A stretch of 64,000 bases of DNA from Acidobacteriota bacterium (GTDB lineage: Bacteria; Acidobacteriota; Blastocatellia; RBC074), in assembly GCA_016715865.1 (NCBI GenBank), contig JADJXM010000018.1, forward strand, positions 62,001 to 126,000, written 5' to 3'. Numbering within the stretch: position 1 is the first letter of the stretch; each line of letters opens with the position of its first letter. Positions 29,849 to 51,111 of this stretch are shown piece by piece. The notes under the pieces are model-generated. The model saw only the letters and a program-made list of their open reading frames with translations, searched no databases and had not been told where the DNA came from. A program made the translations under genes and the position numbers.

Positions 29849-30290
29849 TGTATGTTTCTCTTTCCACTTTCTCGATGACCTGCGGCAATGAACTGGCCCG
29901 GGCCAGAAGATCGCAGGCCACGCGCGATTCGGCCCTGCAAGCCTCGATCTCGAAATCGATATTCTGATATGCCTGCCGGTGCTTCAATCCGCGATAACGG
30001 TTTTTGAGGTATGAAAGCACATAAAGACAGCGAAAACGCCACGTCCCATATTGCAGATATTGACGCGTGTGTTCAATCTCATGCGCCAGCAGCGCAAATT
30101 GATCAAGAGGATCAACGGGAATCGTTGCCGGATCAATGTAAATGCTGTACCGATCTGTGTAACCTGCCGGCTTGTCGAAAACGTACCATGGGATTTTGCC
30201 GCGTAACCGGACTCGACCAAGATCCACGTCCGGGAAATAGGGCTGTAAAATCATCCTGGCTTCCGACGACAAACGGTCCGGCCAATTCAT
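29841..30290 (-). CDS. HExxH zincin-like protein (DUF4157-type)
   Basis: A 149-residue protein with a LLAHEIEHTRQYLQYG motif (HEIEH near residue 70), the zinc site of DUF4157-like putative metallopeptidases. The rest is helical, and YQNIDFEIEACRAE could hold the third ligand. The start overlaps the Fic-like gene by 4 bases (ATGA), and the stop overlaps the decarboxylase start. Protease activity is not established for this family. I keep it as a likely metal-binding protein of unknown substrate. Confidence 0.6.
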
Positions 30291-31024
30291 GGAGCATCCT
30301 TCAAACCATCTCGCATGGCTCTGGCCAGCATCTCCGCGAAAAATTCGACGAGCGGCTGTGTGAGCATTCGAAAAGCCGCCTCGACTGCCTGACGATACCG
30401 TTCCCGCGTCGCCTCATCGCTGTATATCACCAGCGGCGGCAGCCCGGCCCTCTGAGTGTAATACCCAGCCGCCAGCAAGGCTGTCAGCTCCATCCCGGTC
30501 TCAAACGGATGCAGGTCGAGCAGTCTCAGAAAGACGACCGATGACTGCTCGACCGGATGCAGCTCTCCAAAACTCTGGGCGCCGAACCAGTCGAACGCAT
30601 TGTCCAGCATACGCGGCACCAGAATGGCGGGAGCCGGATCGTGCATGGCGTTCAACGGCGCCGGTTCGGTCTTTCGGATTACAACTTCGTCGTCAGTCGC
30701 GCCAATGAGAGCCCGGTGCAATTCGATCAACCGCTCATGGCTGAATCCCGATTCTGCATCAGATGACCAGGTCGAGACTAACTTCATCGATCTGATAAGC
30801 CTGGCTTCGTCATACGACAGACCCGGTTGGACTACCTGATCAAGCTGCACCCTGTGCATCGAGTCACGGATGGCATCTCCACGCTCTGCAAGCGCGTCGC
30901 CCCATGACTTGCGTTCACTCTCAAGCGACGCCACCCACGAGGCTGACGATTTCAAATTGTCACTGAATATCGGTAGATCCATGTTCGGATAATTTAAACC
31001 ATACAAGTCAGAAATTAAGATCAT
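30287..31024 (-). CDS. Fic-family protein with degenerate active site
   Basis: A 245-residue FIDO-fold protein. The pattern LIELHRALIGA then HPVEQSSVVFLRLLDLHPFETGMELTAL then AGLPPLVI matches the Fic core, where active enzymes have HPFxxGNGRxxR. His172 and the first Gly are kept but Asn, Gly and Arg are replaced (GMEL). Such proteins usually have lost AMP-transfer activity. The start could be ATG 30982 (MDLPIFSDNL) instead of 31024; neither has a strong ribosome site. It is the first gene of the minus-strand block leading to the symporter. Confidence 0.75.
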   Translation of the reverse strand: MILISDLYGLNYPNMDLPIFSDNLKSSASWVASLESERKSWGDALAERGDAIRDSMHRVQLDQVVQPGLSYDEARLIRSMKLVSTWSSDAESGFSHERLIELHRALIGATDDEVVIRKTEPAPLNAMHDPAPAILVPRMLDNAFDWFGAQSFGELHPVEQSSVVFLRLLDLHPFETGMELTALLAAGYYTQRAGLPPLVIYSDEATRERYRQAVEAAFRMLTQPLVEFFAEMLARAMRDGLKDAP

Positions 31025-31079
31025 CCACGAAGTTAAACATGAGCCTTCGGCACTCTACCGAAGATGAAAAAGTCCCCTA

Positions 31080-31146
31080 TTATCTCTGTGATCTCTGTAT
31101 CTCGGTGGTGAGATTAAACCACAGAGACTCAGAGATCACAGAGATA
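31080..31146. repeat. CACAGAG/GATCTCTG inverted repeat
   Basis: Arms at about 31080-31108 and 31118-31146 pair as TATCTCTGTGATCTCTGTAT ... and its complement (ACCACAGAGACTCAGAGATC). They lie between divergent genes. It belongs to the CACAGAG family that also occurs near leuD/leuB and before larC. The remaining leader (31150-31290) holds a GAAGCACAAAGAAAA...CCTTTGTGCCTC stretch of a similar short-repeat type. Confidence 0.6.
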
Positions 31147-31292
31147 ATACAGACCATTTTCAGAGCGGAACTTGAAGGAAGCACAAAGAAAAACAGTTAT
31201 TGGATATATCCTTTGTGCCTCATTCGTGTTCTTCGTGGATTATTTTCATTCAAATCCTACCACATGACGATAAGGGAGCGGAGTCGATCCCA

Positions 31293-31320
31293 TTGTGACT
31301 TGTTTCGAATCGGGTATAAT
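31293..31320 (+). promoter_or_regulatory. Promoter of the DapA-family gene
   Basis: TTGTGA at 31293-31298 and a perfect TATAAT at 31315-31320 are separated by 16 bases. A likely start site is near 31327, giving a 65-70-base leader before ATG 31394. Confidence 0.6.
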
Positions 31321-31393
31321 CCGGCTTTGGAAAATTTGAGCTTGTCAACAACTAACATCATTAAATCAACTGTTTGAGATACATTTGTAACCT

Positions 31394-32350
<957 letters not shown>

Positions 32351-32391
32351 TAAGGCGAGGCCTGCGGTCTGGACAGCGAGAAGGGGATTCA

Positions 32392-34023
32392 ATGACTGCA
32401 AATACGATCAGCTTCCGGGAGATTCCCAGGACCTCGAAGCTCTTCAATGATTACCTGTACGATTTCGAGCGCGTCGCACAGTTTTACCAGAACGAAGGCC
32501 GTGACATCGATGCACTGATCACAAGGGCCCGGAAGGTTACGGTGCAGTCATTTTCGCGCGATCAGGTCGCCGACGTGCTGGAGGACCAGAATCGGCGCTC
32601 GGGCGCAGGCGATGAGACGATGGCCAATATCGCGCGGCTGCGGCAGAACGATTCGGTGGTCATCATCACCGGACAGCAGGCGGGACTCTTCACCGGACCG
32701 CTCTATACTATCCTGAAGGCCCTGACGACCATCAAACTGGCCGAGCAGTTGCGCGAAAAGGGCGTCAATATAATACCGATGTTCTGGATCGCATCAGAAG
32801 ACCATGATTTCGAAGAGGTCAATCATACGCGACTGGTCAACAAGGAAGGCCAATTGCAGACGATCACTTATGCCGATCCGGCCGGAGATGAAGGAAAGCC
32901 TGTCGGTAATATTCAGTTGACAGACGGGATCATCGGAATCATCGACGAATTTCTGGCCGCGCTGCCGGAATCCGAATTCATTCCGCAACTTGCTGAAGAC
33001 TTGCGCGAATCATACACGCCCGGCAACGGTTTCGCCGATGCATTTGGATCGATGATGATGAGCCTGCTCAGGAAGTTCGGCGTGGTCATGATCAACCCGC
33101 TCGACGATCGACTCAAGCAGATTGCCGTCGAGATATACTCCGAAGCGCTGGATTGCGGTCCGGAATTCTCGGCTCAACTGGTCAACGAAAGCGGCGCTCT
33201 TGAACTGGCTGGCTATCACGCCCAGGTGCACACCAGCCCCGATGCTGTCCCGCTCTTCATACTGAATGAAGGACGCAGAACCGCGATGGTTCAACGCGAG
33301 GACAGCCGTTTTTATCTGAAAGGCAGTGATCGAAGTTTTCCCGCGGACGAAATGATCGATATGGTCAAAAGATGTCCGGCCTGTTTCAGCCCGAACGTCA
33401 CGCTGCGACCGATCGTTCAGGACTTTCTGCTTCCCACCCTGGCCTATATCGGCGGCCCATCCGAGATCGCTTATTTCGCTCAACTGCGTCCGAACTATGC
33501 GCTGCTCGGTCGTGTCGAACCTATGGTCATGCCGCGGGCCAGTTTCACGATCATCGAAAAACGTCACGCAAAAACGATGGGAAAATACGGGATCGAGTTC
33601 GTCGAACTCTTCGATGGACAGAAAGAGGTTATGCGCAAAGTGGTTGAGAGGAGCCTCGACCAGAATACGGCGCTCCTCTTCGACGAAACGGAACGCGCCT
33701 TCGAGGATCAGCTCGAAAAACTTCGAACATTGCTGGTAACGGTCGATCCGACGCTCGGTGAGGCGGTCAAGGGCAGTCGCGACAAAATCTTCTACCAGCT
33801 TCAGCAGCTGCGCACGCGCTTCGTCAACAATCGCACCCGGCGCGATGACGCTACGGCGCAACAGATCGAACGACTCGTGACGGTCCTCTACCCGAACAAA
33901 AACCTCCAGGAAAGAGAGATCAACTTCGCTTATTTCCTGGCTCGATACGGATACGAGATCATCGATCGCCTCTACGCCGAGGTCGAACCCGGCATGCCCG
34001 ATCATAAGTTGATCTATTTGTGA
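32392..34023 (+). CDS. bshC: Bacillithiol biosynthesis cysteine-adding enzyme BshC
   Basis: A 543-residue protein that adds cysteine to glucosaminyl-malate, the last step of bacillithiol synthesis. ATG 32392 is chosen because AAGGGGATT lies just upstream; the longer frame starting at 32269 overlaps the DapA-family gene. Conserved features include NSVVIITGQQAGLFTGPLYT, FWIASEDHDFEEVNH, and a C-terminal coiled-coil (EDQLEKLRTLLVTVDPTL). BshC occurs in Bacillota, some Bacteroidota and Acidobacteriota. With ypdA (52908) it suggests this organism uses bacillithiol. bshA/bshB are outside the window. Confidence 0.92.
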   Translation: MTANTISFREIPRTSKLFNDYLYDFERVAQFYQNEGRDIDALITRARKVTVQSFSRDQVADVLEDQNRRSGAGDETMANIARLRQNDSVVIITGQQAGLFTGPLYTILKALTTIKLAEQLREKGVNIIPMFWIASEDHDFEEVNHTRLVNKEGQLQTITYADPAGDEGKPVGNIQLTDGIIGIIDEFLAALPESEFIPQLAEDLRESYTPGNGFADAFGSMMMSLLRKFGVVMINPLDDRLKQIAVEIYSEALDCGPEFSAQLVNESGALELAGYHAQVHTSPDAVPLFILNEGRRTAMVQREDSRFYLKGSDRSFPADEMIDMVKRCPACFSPNVTLRPIVQDFLLPTLAYIGGPSEIAYFAQLRPNYALLGRVEPMVMPRASFTIIEKRHAKTMGKYGIEFVELFDGQKEVMRKVVERSLDQNTALLFDETERAFEDQLEKLRTLLVTVDPTLGEAVKGSRDKIFYQLQQLRTRFVNNRTRRDDATAQQIERLVTVLYPNKNLQEREINFAYFLARYGYEIIDRLYAEVEPGMPDHKLIYL

Positions 34024-34027
34024 GGGA

Positions 34028-35429
<1,402 letters not shown>

Positions 35430-35587
35430 GCGCCTCCTTGAAAACCCACTGCATCATGTCCATAAAGGATCATAAAGATTTTTTATACATTTGTAAATAT
35501 TATAAACTTTCCAAGCAGAAGGGGCGATGCTATGATGCTTGAATCTACGGGTGGTGTCTATCTAAATCCTGGTAAGGAGAAAGAAGT

Positions 35588-37156
<1,569 letters not shown>

Positions 37157-37179
37157 CCTCAGTATGCGGAGCAATTTTA

Positions 37180-38446
<1,267 letters not shown>

Positions 38447-38448
<2 letters not shown>

Positions 38449-38555
38449 TTTCCAGTGGAAGAAGTTTCCAGTTTCCAGTAATGCGGTAAGAGCCGTCTGG
38501 AAACCGGAAACTTCTTCCACTGGAAACTGGAAACTTTTTTAACTGGAAACTTTTT
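38447..38555. repeat. CTGGAAAC/TTTCCAGT hairpin array between leuC and leuD
   Basis: TTTCCAGTGGAAGAAGTTTCCAG on the left is mirrored by CTGGAAACTTCTTCCACTGG on the right. It ends with further CTGGAAAC units and T runs just before leuD's ATG. The stem is over 20 bp. The leuC stop codon is inside its first unit. It may reduce read-through into leuD or act as an mRNA processing site. Confidence 0.65.
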
Positions 38556-38556
38556 T

Positions 38557-39075
38557 ATGTCTCAACTTGAATTGACACTCAAAGGCGCGGCGCACGTATA
38601 CGAACGCGCACATATCAACACCGATGAGATCATCCCGGCAAGGTACCTCAACGTGCACGAAGAGGCGGAGCTCGCCAGACACGCGATGGAGGACATCGAC
38701 AAGGACTTCATCGAGCGAGTCAGGCCGGGTGATTTCGTCTTCGCCGGCGATAATTTCGGTTGCGGCTCATCGCGCGAACACGCCGTCTGGGCGCTGCGCG
38801 GAGCCGGAATCAAAGCCGTCATCGCCCGCAGTTATGCCCGCATCTTCTTCCGCAATGCGATCAACAACGGCTTTCTGGCGATCGAATGCCCCGAAGCCGT
38901 CGACGCGGTCCAGAACGGCGACGACATCGAACTGGACCTGGCAAACGGCCTCATGCGCAATCTGACACGCGGTTCCGAGGCGAGATTCGTTCCGCTCAGC
39001 GATTTTGCCCGCGAACTGATCGAAGACGGCGGCCTGCTGCCGCATATTCAGAAGAAGGCTGCTCAGACCAGCTAA
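38557..39075 (+). CDS. leuD: 3-isopropylmalate dehydratase small subunit
   Basis: A 172-residue swivel-domain partner of LeuC. Motifs are NTDEIIPARYLNV and GDNFGCGSSREHAVWAL, typical of LeuD. ATG 38557 follows the CTGGAAAC array directly and has no clear ribosome site. The last 11 codons (from 39041) are part of a 145-base tandem duplication whose second copy, at 39186, repeats them as a non-functional fragment. Confidence 0.93.
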   Translation: MSQLELTLKGAAHVYERAHINTDEIIPARYLNVHEEAELARHAMEDIDKDFIERVRPGDFVFAGDNFGCGSSREHAVWALRGAGIKAVIARSYARIFFRNAINNGFLAIECPEAVDAVQNGDDIELDLANGLMRNLTRGSEARFVPLSDFARELIEDGGLLPHIQKKAAQTS

Positions 39076-39330
39076 CTTGAAAAAGATATCCACCACGGAG
39101 GCACAGAGGACACGGAGAGAACAAGGTGATGATATATAACCTCTTCTCTGTGATCTCCGTGACTCTGTGGTGAATTTCTGACAGACGCATATTCAGAAGA
39201 AGGCTGCTCAGACCAGCTAATTTGAAAAAGATATCCACCACGGAGGCACAGAGTACACGGAGAGAACGAGGTGATTATAGATAACCTCTTCTCTGTGATC
39301 TCCGTGACTCTGTGGTGAATTTCCGACAGA
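39041..39330 (+). repeat. 145-bp tandem duplication: 3' end of leuD plus CACAGAG array
   Basis: 39041-39185 and 39186-39330 are almost identical copies. Each holds the last codons of leuD (CGCATATTCAGAAGAAGGCT), its TAA, and a palindromic array ATCCACCACGGAGGCACAGAG ... CTCTGTGATCTCCGTGACTC. The two copies differ at scattered positions (for example CTAACTTG versus CTAATTTG, ACAGAGGAC versus ACAGAGTAC). Copy 2 sits in the gap before leuB and creates false N-terminal extensions there. Confidence 0.9.
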
Positions 39331-39347
39331 AAACGATCTATCCAAAT

Positions 39348-40415
<1,068 letters not shown>

Positions 40416-40530
40416 ACCGGATTTATCCGACGATAAAAACAATTATGTGGACGTTTGCTGGAACGATGCCGTATACTGCGATGGTTTTTGAAACGGAGGA
40501 ATTCCTCCTCCACGAAATTCGTTACATCGT

Positions 40531-40698
40531 ATGTCCAATCGTCGTTCACAACTCGCCGCCTTTTCTTCGCTGATCGCGGAGCGTATCGGCGCGCGAGACT
40601 CCCGGCTTATTCCCAATCTAAACGTAGTCGCTATTCTTATCGTAGTCGTTGTAATTATTCGAGTGTCAACACTCATTGGGCTCGCTGGGCCTATCTGA
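40531..40698 (+). CDS. Ilv-type leader peptide (attenuator peptide)
   Basis: A 55-codon ORF that ends before the ilvB attenuator. Its second half is NLNVVAILIVVVVIIRVSTL, with long runs of Val, Ile and Leu codons; 14 of 20 residues here are Val, Ile or Leu, the three products of this pathway. No strong ribosome site is seen just before ATG 40531, which is a weakness. Its last codons (IGLAGP) overlap the left arm of the antiterminator. Its low similarity to any protein and its coupling to an attenuator argue that it is a leader and not an enzyme. Confidence 0.8.
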   Translation: MSNRRSQLAAFSSLIAERIGARDSRLIPNLNVVAILIVVVVIIRVSTLIGLAGPI

Positions 40699-40736
40699 AC
40701 CGACGAAGAGTTCGAAAGTTCACAACCCCGGCGAGC
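40680..40736 (+). promoter_or_regulatory. Antiterminator stem of the ilv attenuator
   Basis: GCTCGCTGGG (40680-40689) pairs with CCCGGCGAGC (40727-40736) over 10 bp with one G-U. The right arm is shared with the terminator, so only one of the two can form. A ribosome stalled at the Val/Ile codons (40624-40660) leaves 40680-40689 free; a ribosome that reaches the stop codon at 40696 covers it. Confidence 0.8.
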
Positions 40737-40758
40737 GTCAAAGCCCGCCGGGGTTTTT
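40724..40758 (+). terminator. Intrinsic terminator of the ilv attenuator
   Basis: AACCCCGGCG (40724-40733) pairs perfectly with CGCCGGGGTT (40746-40755) around a 12-base loop and runs into TTTTT. It is the strongest intrinsic terminator in the window and lies 54 bases before ilvB's ATG, i.e. inside the leader. Confidence 0.85.
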
Positions 40759-40811
40759 CATTATCTGATCGGTCAAATGAGCCGGTCGAAACGAACAGAG
40801 GTAGATCGTAT

Positions 40812-42515
<1,704 letters not shown>

Positions 42516-42537
42516 GCGCCGTTAACCATGGAATCGC

Positions 42538-43086
<549 letters not shown>

Positions 43087-43149
43087 TCGGCGCCTGTTTT
43101 GTGGCGCTCAATCCAAACAAACAAGTCCTCTTAAAGGAGCCTTCATTAA

Positions 43150-44166
<1,017 letters not shown>

Positions 44167-44170
44167 TATC

Positions 44171-44243
44171 GCATGGAGTACCGCATTTATGCGGGTTCTT
44201 CGTTTTTCCGAAGCAATACCCGCATAAATGCGGTACTCCATGC
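44171..44243. repeat. ATGGAGT-ended palindrome (perfect 26-bp arms) after ilvC
   Basis: Perfect 26-bp arms (GCATGGAGTACCGCATTTAT ... and its complement) enclose GTTTTTCCG-type loop sequence. It shares ATGGAGTACCGC ends and the GCGGGT inner end with the nrdJ leader palindrome at 7456-7526. The DUF4410 start codon follows 8 bases later. It may terminate the ilvBNC transcript. Confidence 0.8.
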
Positions 44244-44251
44244 ACTAAAAC

Positions 44252-44815
44252 ATGATCAAACTGATAAATACAACATCCCTGCTCTGCGCCATTTTTCTGG
44301 CGGCAGGAGCATTTGCGCAGGCACAAAAACCTTTGGCCGGTTACGAGATCGTGACCGTCGACAAGGTGGTCGTCGACAAGACGCCCGCGACCGGGAAGTT
44401 CCCCTCCGGATTTGACACGCAGATTCAGGAACGGATCGTCGATGAGCTGCGAAAAAAGAAGATCTTCGCTGAAGTAATCAATGCGCTGCTCGAAGAGAGC
44501 GATCCACCCGCCCCCAAAAACTCACCGGCGGCAATTCCGCTGAAAAAGGTGATCCTCTCGACGAAGATCATCGAATACAAACCCGGCAACAAAGCGCTGC
44601 GGTACACGATCGGGTGGGGGACCGGCGCGACCAGGATCAAGGCGCAGTTCACATTCCGTGACGCCGCAAGCGGTCGCGAAATTTTCACAACGACGCAGCA
44701 GGGGAAATTCCTGGGATTCGTCAATGTGATCGGGCCGGGCAGAAATCATGCCGCGAGTGAATCGTCGGGCGATGTGATCGACGGGTTGATTCGCGAAATC
44801 AACAGACAACGCTGA
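44252..44815 (+). CDS. DUF4410-type secreted protein
   Basis: A 187-residue protein with a signal peptide (MIKLINTTSLLCAIFLAAGAFAQAQ). The remainder (VTVDKVVVDKTPATGKFPSG, VILSTKIIEYKPGNKALRYTIGWGTGATRIKAQFTFRDAASGREI, GQ-rich loop) matches DUF4410, a family of periplasmic or outer-membrane lipoproteins of unknown function. Its place between ilvC and cimA suggests it was inserted into the pathway block, as it has no obvious metabolic role. Confidence 0.7.
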   Translation: MIKLINTTSLLCAIFLAAGAFAQAQKPLAGYEIVTVDKVVVDKTPATGKFPSGFDTQIQERIVDELRKKKIFAEVINALLEESDPPAPKNSPAAIPLKKVILSTKIIEYKPGNKALRYTIGWGTGATRIKAQFTFRDAASGREIFTTTQQGKFLGFVNVIGPGRNHAASESSGDVIDGLIREINRQR

Positions 44816-44837
44816 AACCGCACCAGCAGGAAGCAAG

Positions 44838-46394
<1,557 letters not shown>

Positions 46395-46397
<3 letters not shown>

Positions 46398-46495
46398 TTT
46401 CCAGTGGTAGAAGTTCCCTGTTTCCAGAAACGAACCGGTGGCTGATTGGAAATCGGCGACCGGAAACTGGAAACTTCTTCCACTGGAAACTATTC
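46395..46495. repeat. CTGGAAAC/TTTCCAGT hairpin array after cimA
   Basis: TAGTTTCCAGTGGTAGAAG on the left is mirrored by CTTCTTCCACTGGAAACTATTC on the right. The same outer ends occur after leuC and after argG. The cimA stop codon is in the first unit. Possible terminator between cimA and the cys operon promoter. Confidence 0.65.
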
Positions 46496-46513
46496 AAAGC
46501 TTTTCAAAGCTAA

Positions 46514-46542
46514 TTGAAATACCGTCCGGCATCGACTATTAT
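46514..46542 (+). promoter_or_regulatory. Promoter of the cysM-mec operon
   Basis: TTGAAA at 46514-46519 and TATTAT at 46537-46542, separated by 17 bases. A start site near 46549 would give a leader carrying the Cys-rich ORF at 46597 (or an in-frame start at 46561). Confidence 0.6.
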
Positions 46543-46596
46543 GTCAGTGTTGTAAATTTAATGCTGGGGAAGATACCCTTTCAACGAAAGATTCCG

Positions 46597-47559
<963 letters not shown>

Positions 47560-47560
<1 letters not shown>

Positions 47561-48006
47561 TGCCGATTCACCTGCAACCGGAGCACGTCGCGGCGATCAG
47601 GGCTCACGGCGAACGGACCTATCCGGAGGAATGCGGCGGGCTGCTGCTGGGTATCCTGGAAGGCGATGATCAGATCGTCCGCGAAATCATGCCGCTCGAC
47701 AACATAAGAAACGATTCGCGACACAACCGCGTCGAGTTGAGCCCGCTGGATTATGCGCGCGCAGAACGCGAGGCCGGACGACGCAACCTGGGCGTCTGGG
47801 GATATTATCACTCCCATCCGGATCACCCGGCGGTCCCTTCGTCCTTCGACCTCGAACATGCGCCATTCACCGAATGGTCATACCTGATCGTTTCAATCAG
47901 AGATGGAAAAGCCGCTGACCTGCGCGCATGGTCACTGCGCACCGATCGCTCTCAGTTCGACGAAAAGACGATCGTGACAGCATCGCAATATAAACCAACA
48001 CCATAA
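47560..48006 (+). CDS. mec: JAMM metallopeptidase, Mec-like
   Basis: A 148-residue JAB1/MPN domain protein. The zinc site is visible: Glu24 (YPEECGGLLLG), His84-x-His86 and Asp97 (YYHSHPDHPAVPSSFD). In Mycobacterium, Mec releases cysteine from the CysO-cysteine adduct. Here it overlaps cysM by one base and precedes the CysO-like fusion gene by 20 bases. It could also cut the internal Gly-Gly of that fusion protein. Zinc ligands look intact. Confidence 0.85.
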
Positions 48007-48026
48007 CCGGAAGAAGGAGAGCAGAA

Positions 48027-49493
<1,467 letters not shown>

Positions 49494-49496
49494 GTA

Positions 49497-49881
49497 ACTG
49501 ATGTTACGCAGAGACAATGATCGGAAATTGCCTGACTTGTCCTGAATGACCCGCGAAGCGGGTGGGCTGAATAGAGCCCGGGGCGGAGCGAGGCCGCCAG
49601 GCCGAGCGAAACCCCGGGTATTGGTATCATCATTTCATCAAGCCCATGAAATGGGCGGCAGATTTCTTGATGACGCCTGACTCTTCCGCACAGGCTATCG
49701 CCCACTTCGTGGGCTTGCCAATTTTGGTGGAACTGAACCCGGGGCTTCGCTCGGCCTGACGGCCTCGCTCCACCCCGGGCTCTATTCTTTCGCCTGCGTT
49801 GCAGGCTCACAGAAGAATTTGCTTGAGAAACCCAAAAATTTGTCAAATCGATTTTAAAGGACTCTTCTGCGTAACATCAGT
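49497..49881. mobile_element. 385-bp MITE-like element with 16-bp terminal inverted repeats
   Basis: ACTGATGTTACGCAGA (49497-49512) and its perfect complement TCTGCGTAACATCAGT (49866-49881) bound the element. Inside, a second ~50-bp inverted repeat (about 49569-49618 and 49738-49788; GAGCCCGGGGCGGAGCGAGG and its mirror) is present, plus small CCCGC-GAA-GCGGG and GCCCACTTCGTGGGC hairpins. There is no ORF. It starts 4 bases after the upstream stop codon and lies 22 bases from the next gene. Confidence 0.8.
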
Positions 49882-49902
49882 ACTTTGTACTTTGTTCTGG
49901 CT

Positions 49903-51111
49903 TCAATTCCCAATAAAAATCTGCACAATATTTGCCGTTTTACCATCGACGATGACTGAGACGTCGACCTGACCGCGCCCGCGGAGTGTGGCAGGTATCT
50001 TGACGTTTACCTGATCGAGGCCGGTAAATCGCGGGTGAGGCCCGACGAAGCTGATCTCCGCCAGGACTCCTCCGATCGTCACTCGCGAATTGCTCAGACT
50101 GCTCCTGCGTCGCAGGCCTGTCCCATACATAATCAGATAGTTCGGCTGGCTCGACGTACCGGCTGAAACCGCTTTGGCCGTTCCGTTACTGTTATAGACC
50201 GTCTGAAAACTGACGCCGTCGAAGGTGGTCAGGGCCGCGGGCACTCCCTTTCCAGTTGCACCGAAGGTGAAGATGCTGGGACTGACAGATTCTATCATTG
50301 CGGCCCCCGTAGCGATGACTGCACCGTTGCGGACGACATTGACCGTCGCGTTACCCATACCGACATTCGACGGAATGACGCAGTTGATCTGCCCGGACGA
50401 AACGAAGACCAGCGGAGCCACGACCCCATTAACCGTAACCGAGACGCCCCCCATTGAGGTCGGCAGAGGAAGCGCTGTTGCTTCGATTGTCGATGAGCTG
50501 ATATTTGTTCCGAAGGCTGCGGCCAGCGAATCAGGCGAAACCGACTGCTTGAAGCTTCCCGCATTGAGGGTCTGCAACTGCCCTGTCGGCGGCGTTGAGC
50601 TGTCAACAGTGGCATCGACATACTGGCCGAAATCTGTCGTCCAGTACCACCTGTATTTCGACGCTGCATTGTAGGCGCGACTGATACCTATCACGTTGAA
50701 ATTCGGATTGAGCATCACCGAGTTGTGCGACGCGGAATTTTTAAACTGCTGGAAAGTGGTCTCCGCATCGCTGTACCCCGCCGCGATGTTCTCGCCCTTG
50801 CTCCCGCTGTATCCATATCCAAATGCCTTCATCCGGGCCACCGGATCCCTTCCCTGGCTGTCGATATGGTTGAAGTAATTCTTCACAGCCATATCCGTAC
50901 TCAGCCAGTCACTGGATTTGAGCAGAGCAATTGATAATTTGAGGCGGCTCAATCCCGCCTGAGCCCTGTAGTCGTTGATGAGATTGAGGAAATTCTGCTC
51001 TTCACTGTCTACCGTCGGGGTCTGGGCGACAGCGCCGGATTCAAACCCGATAATTACAAGAAGCCCAATGACGATTGTTATCCCGGTCAAACGTCCAAAA
51101 AAGTATTTCAT
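49903..51111 (-). CDS. Secreted CAP-domain protein with TIGR03437 C-terminal domain
   Basis: A 402-residue protein with a signal peptide (MKYFFGRLTGITIVIGLLVIIGF). Residues of about 38-170 are the CAP/SCP fold (NDYRAQAGLSRLKLS, YFNHIDSQGRDPVARMKAFGY, GENIAAGYS), with possible His residues in its cavity. Residues of about 190-402 are the TIGR03437 domain, an Ig-like module (NYLIMYGTGL, GLDQVNVKIPATLRGRGQVDVSVIVDGK) known mainly from Acidobacteria such as Solibacter. The TIGR03437 domain supports an acidobacterial source. Function of the pair is unknown. Confidence 0.85.
   Translation of the reverse strand: MKYFFGRLTGITIVIGLLVIIGFESGAVAQTPTVDSEEQNFLNLINDYRAQAGLSRLKLSIALLKSSDWLSTDMAVKNYFNHIDSQGRDPVARMKAFGYGYSGSKGENIAAGYSDAETTFQQFKNSASHNSVMLNPNFNVIGISRAYNAASKYRWYWTTDFGQYVDATVDSSTPPTGQLQTLNAGSFKQSVSPDSLAAAFGTNISSSTIEATALPLPTSMGGVSVTVNGVVAPLVFVSSGQINCVIPSNVGMGNATVNVVRNGAVIATGAAMIESVSPSIFTFGATGKGVPAALTTFDGVSFQTVYNSNGTAKAVSAGTSSQPNYLIMYGTGLRRRSSLSNSRVTIGGVLAEISFVGPHPRFTGLDQVNVKIPATLRGRGQVDVSVIVDGKTANIVQIFIGN

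Noticed and set aside
39186..39230. Second leuD gene
   Set aside because: It is only the duplicated tail of leuD, with no other coding sequence.
49497..49881. CRISPR array
   Set aside because: The element is made of inverted, not direct, repeats, and has no spacer pattern. No cas gene is in the window.
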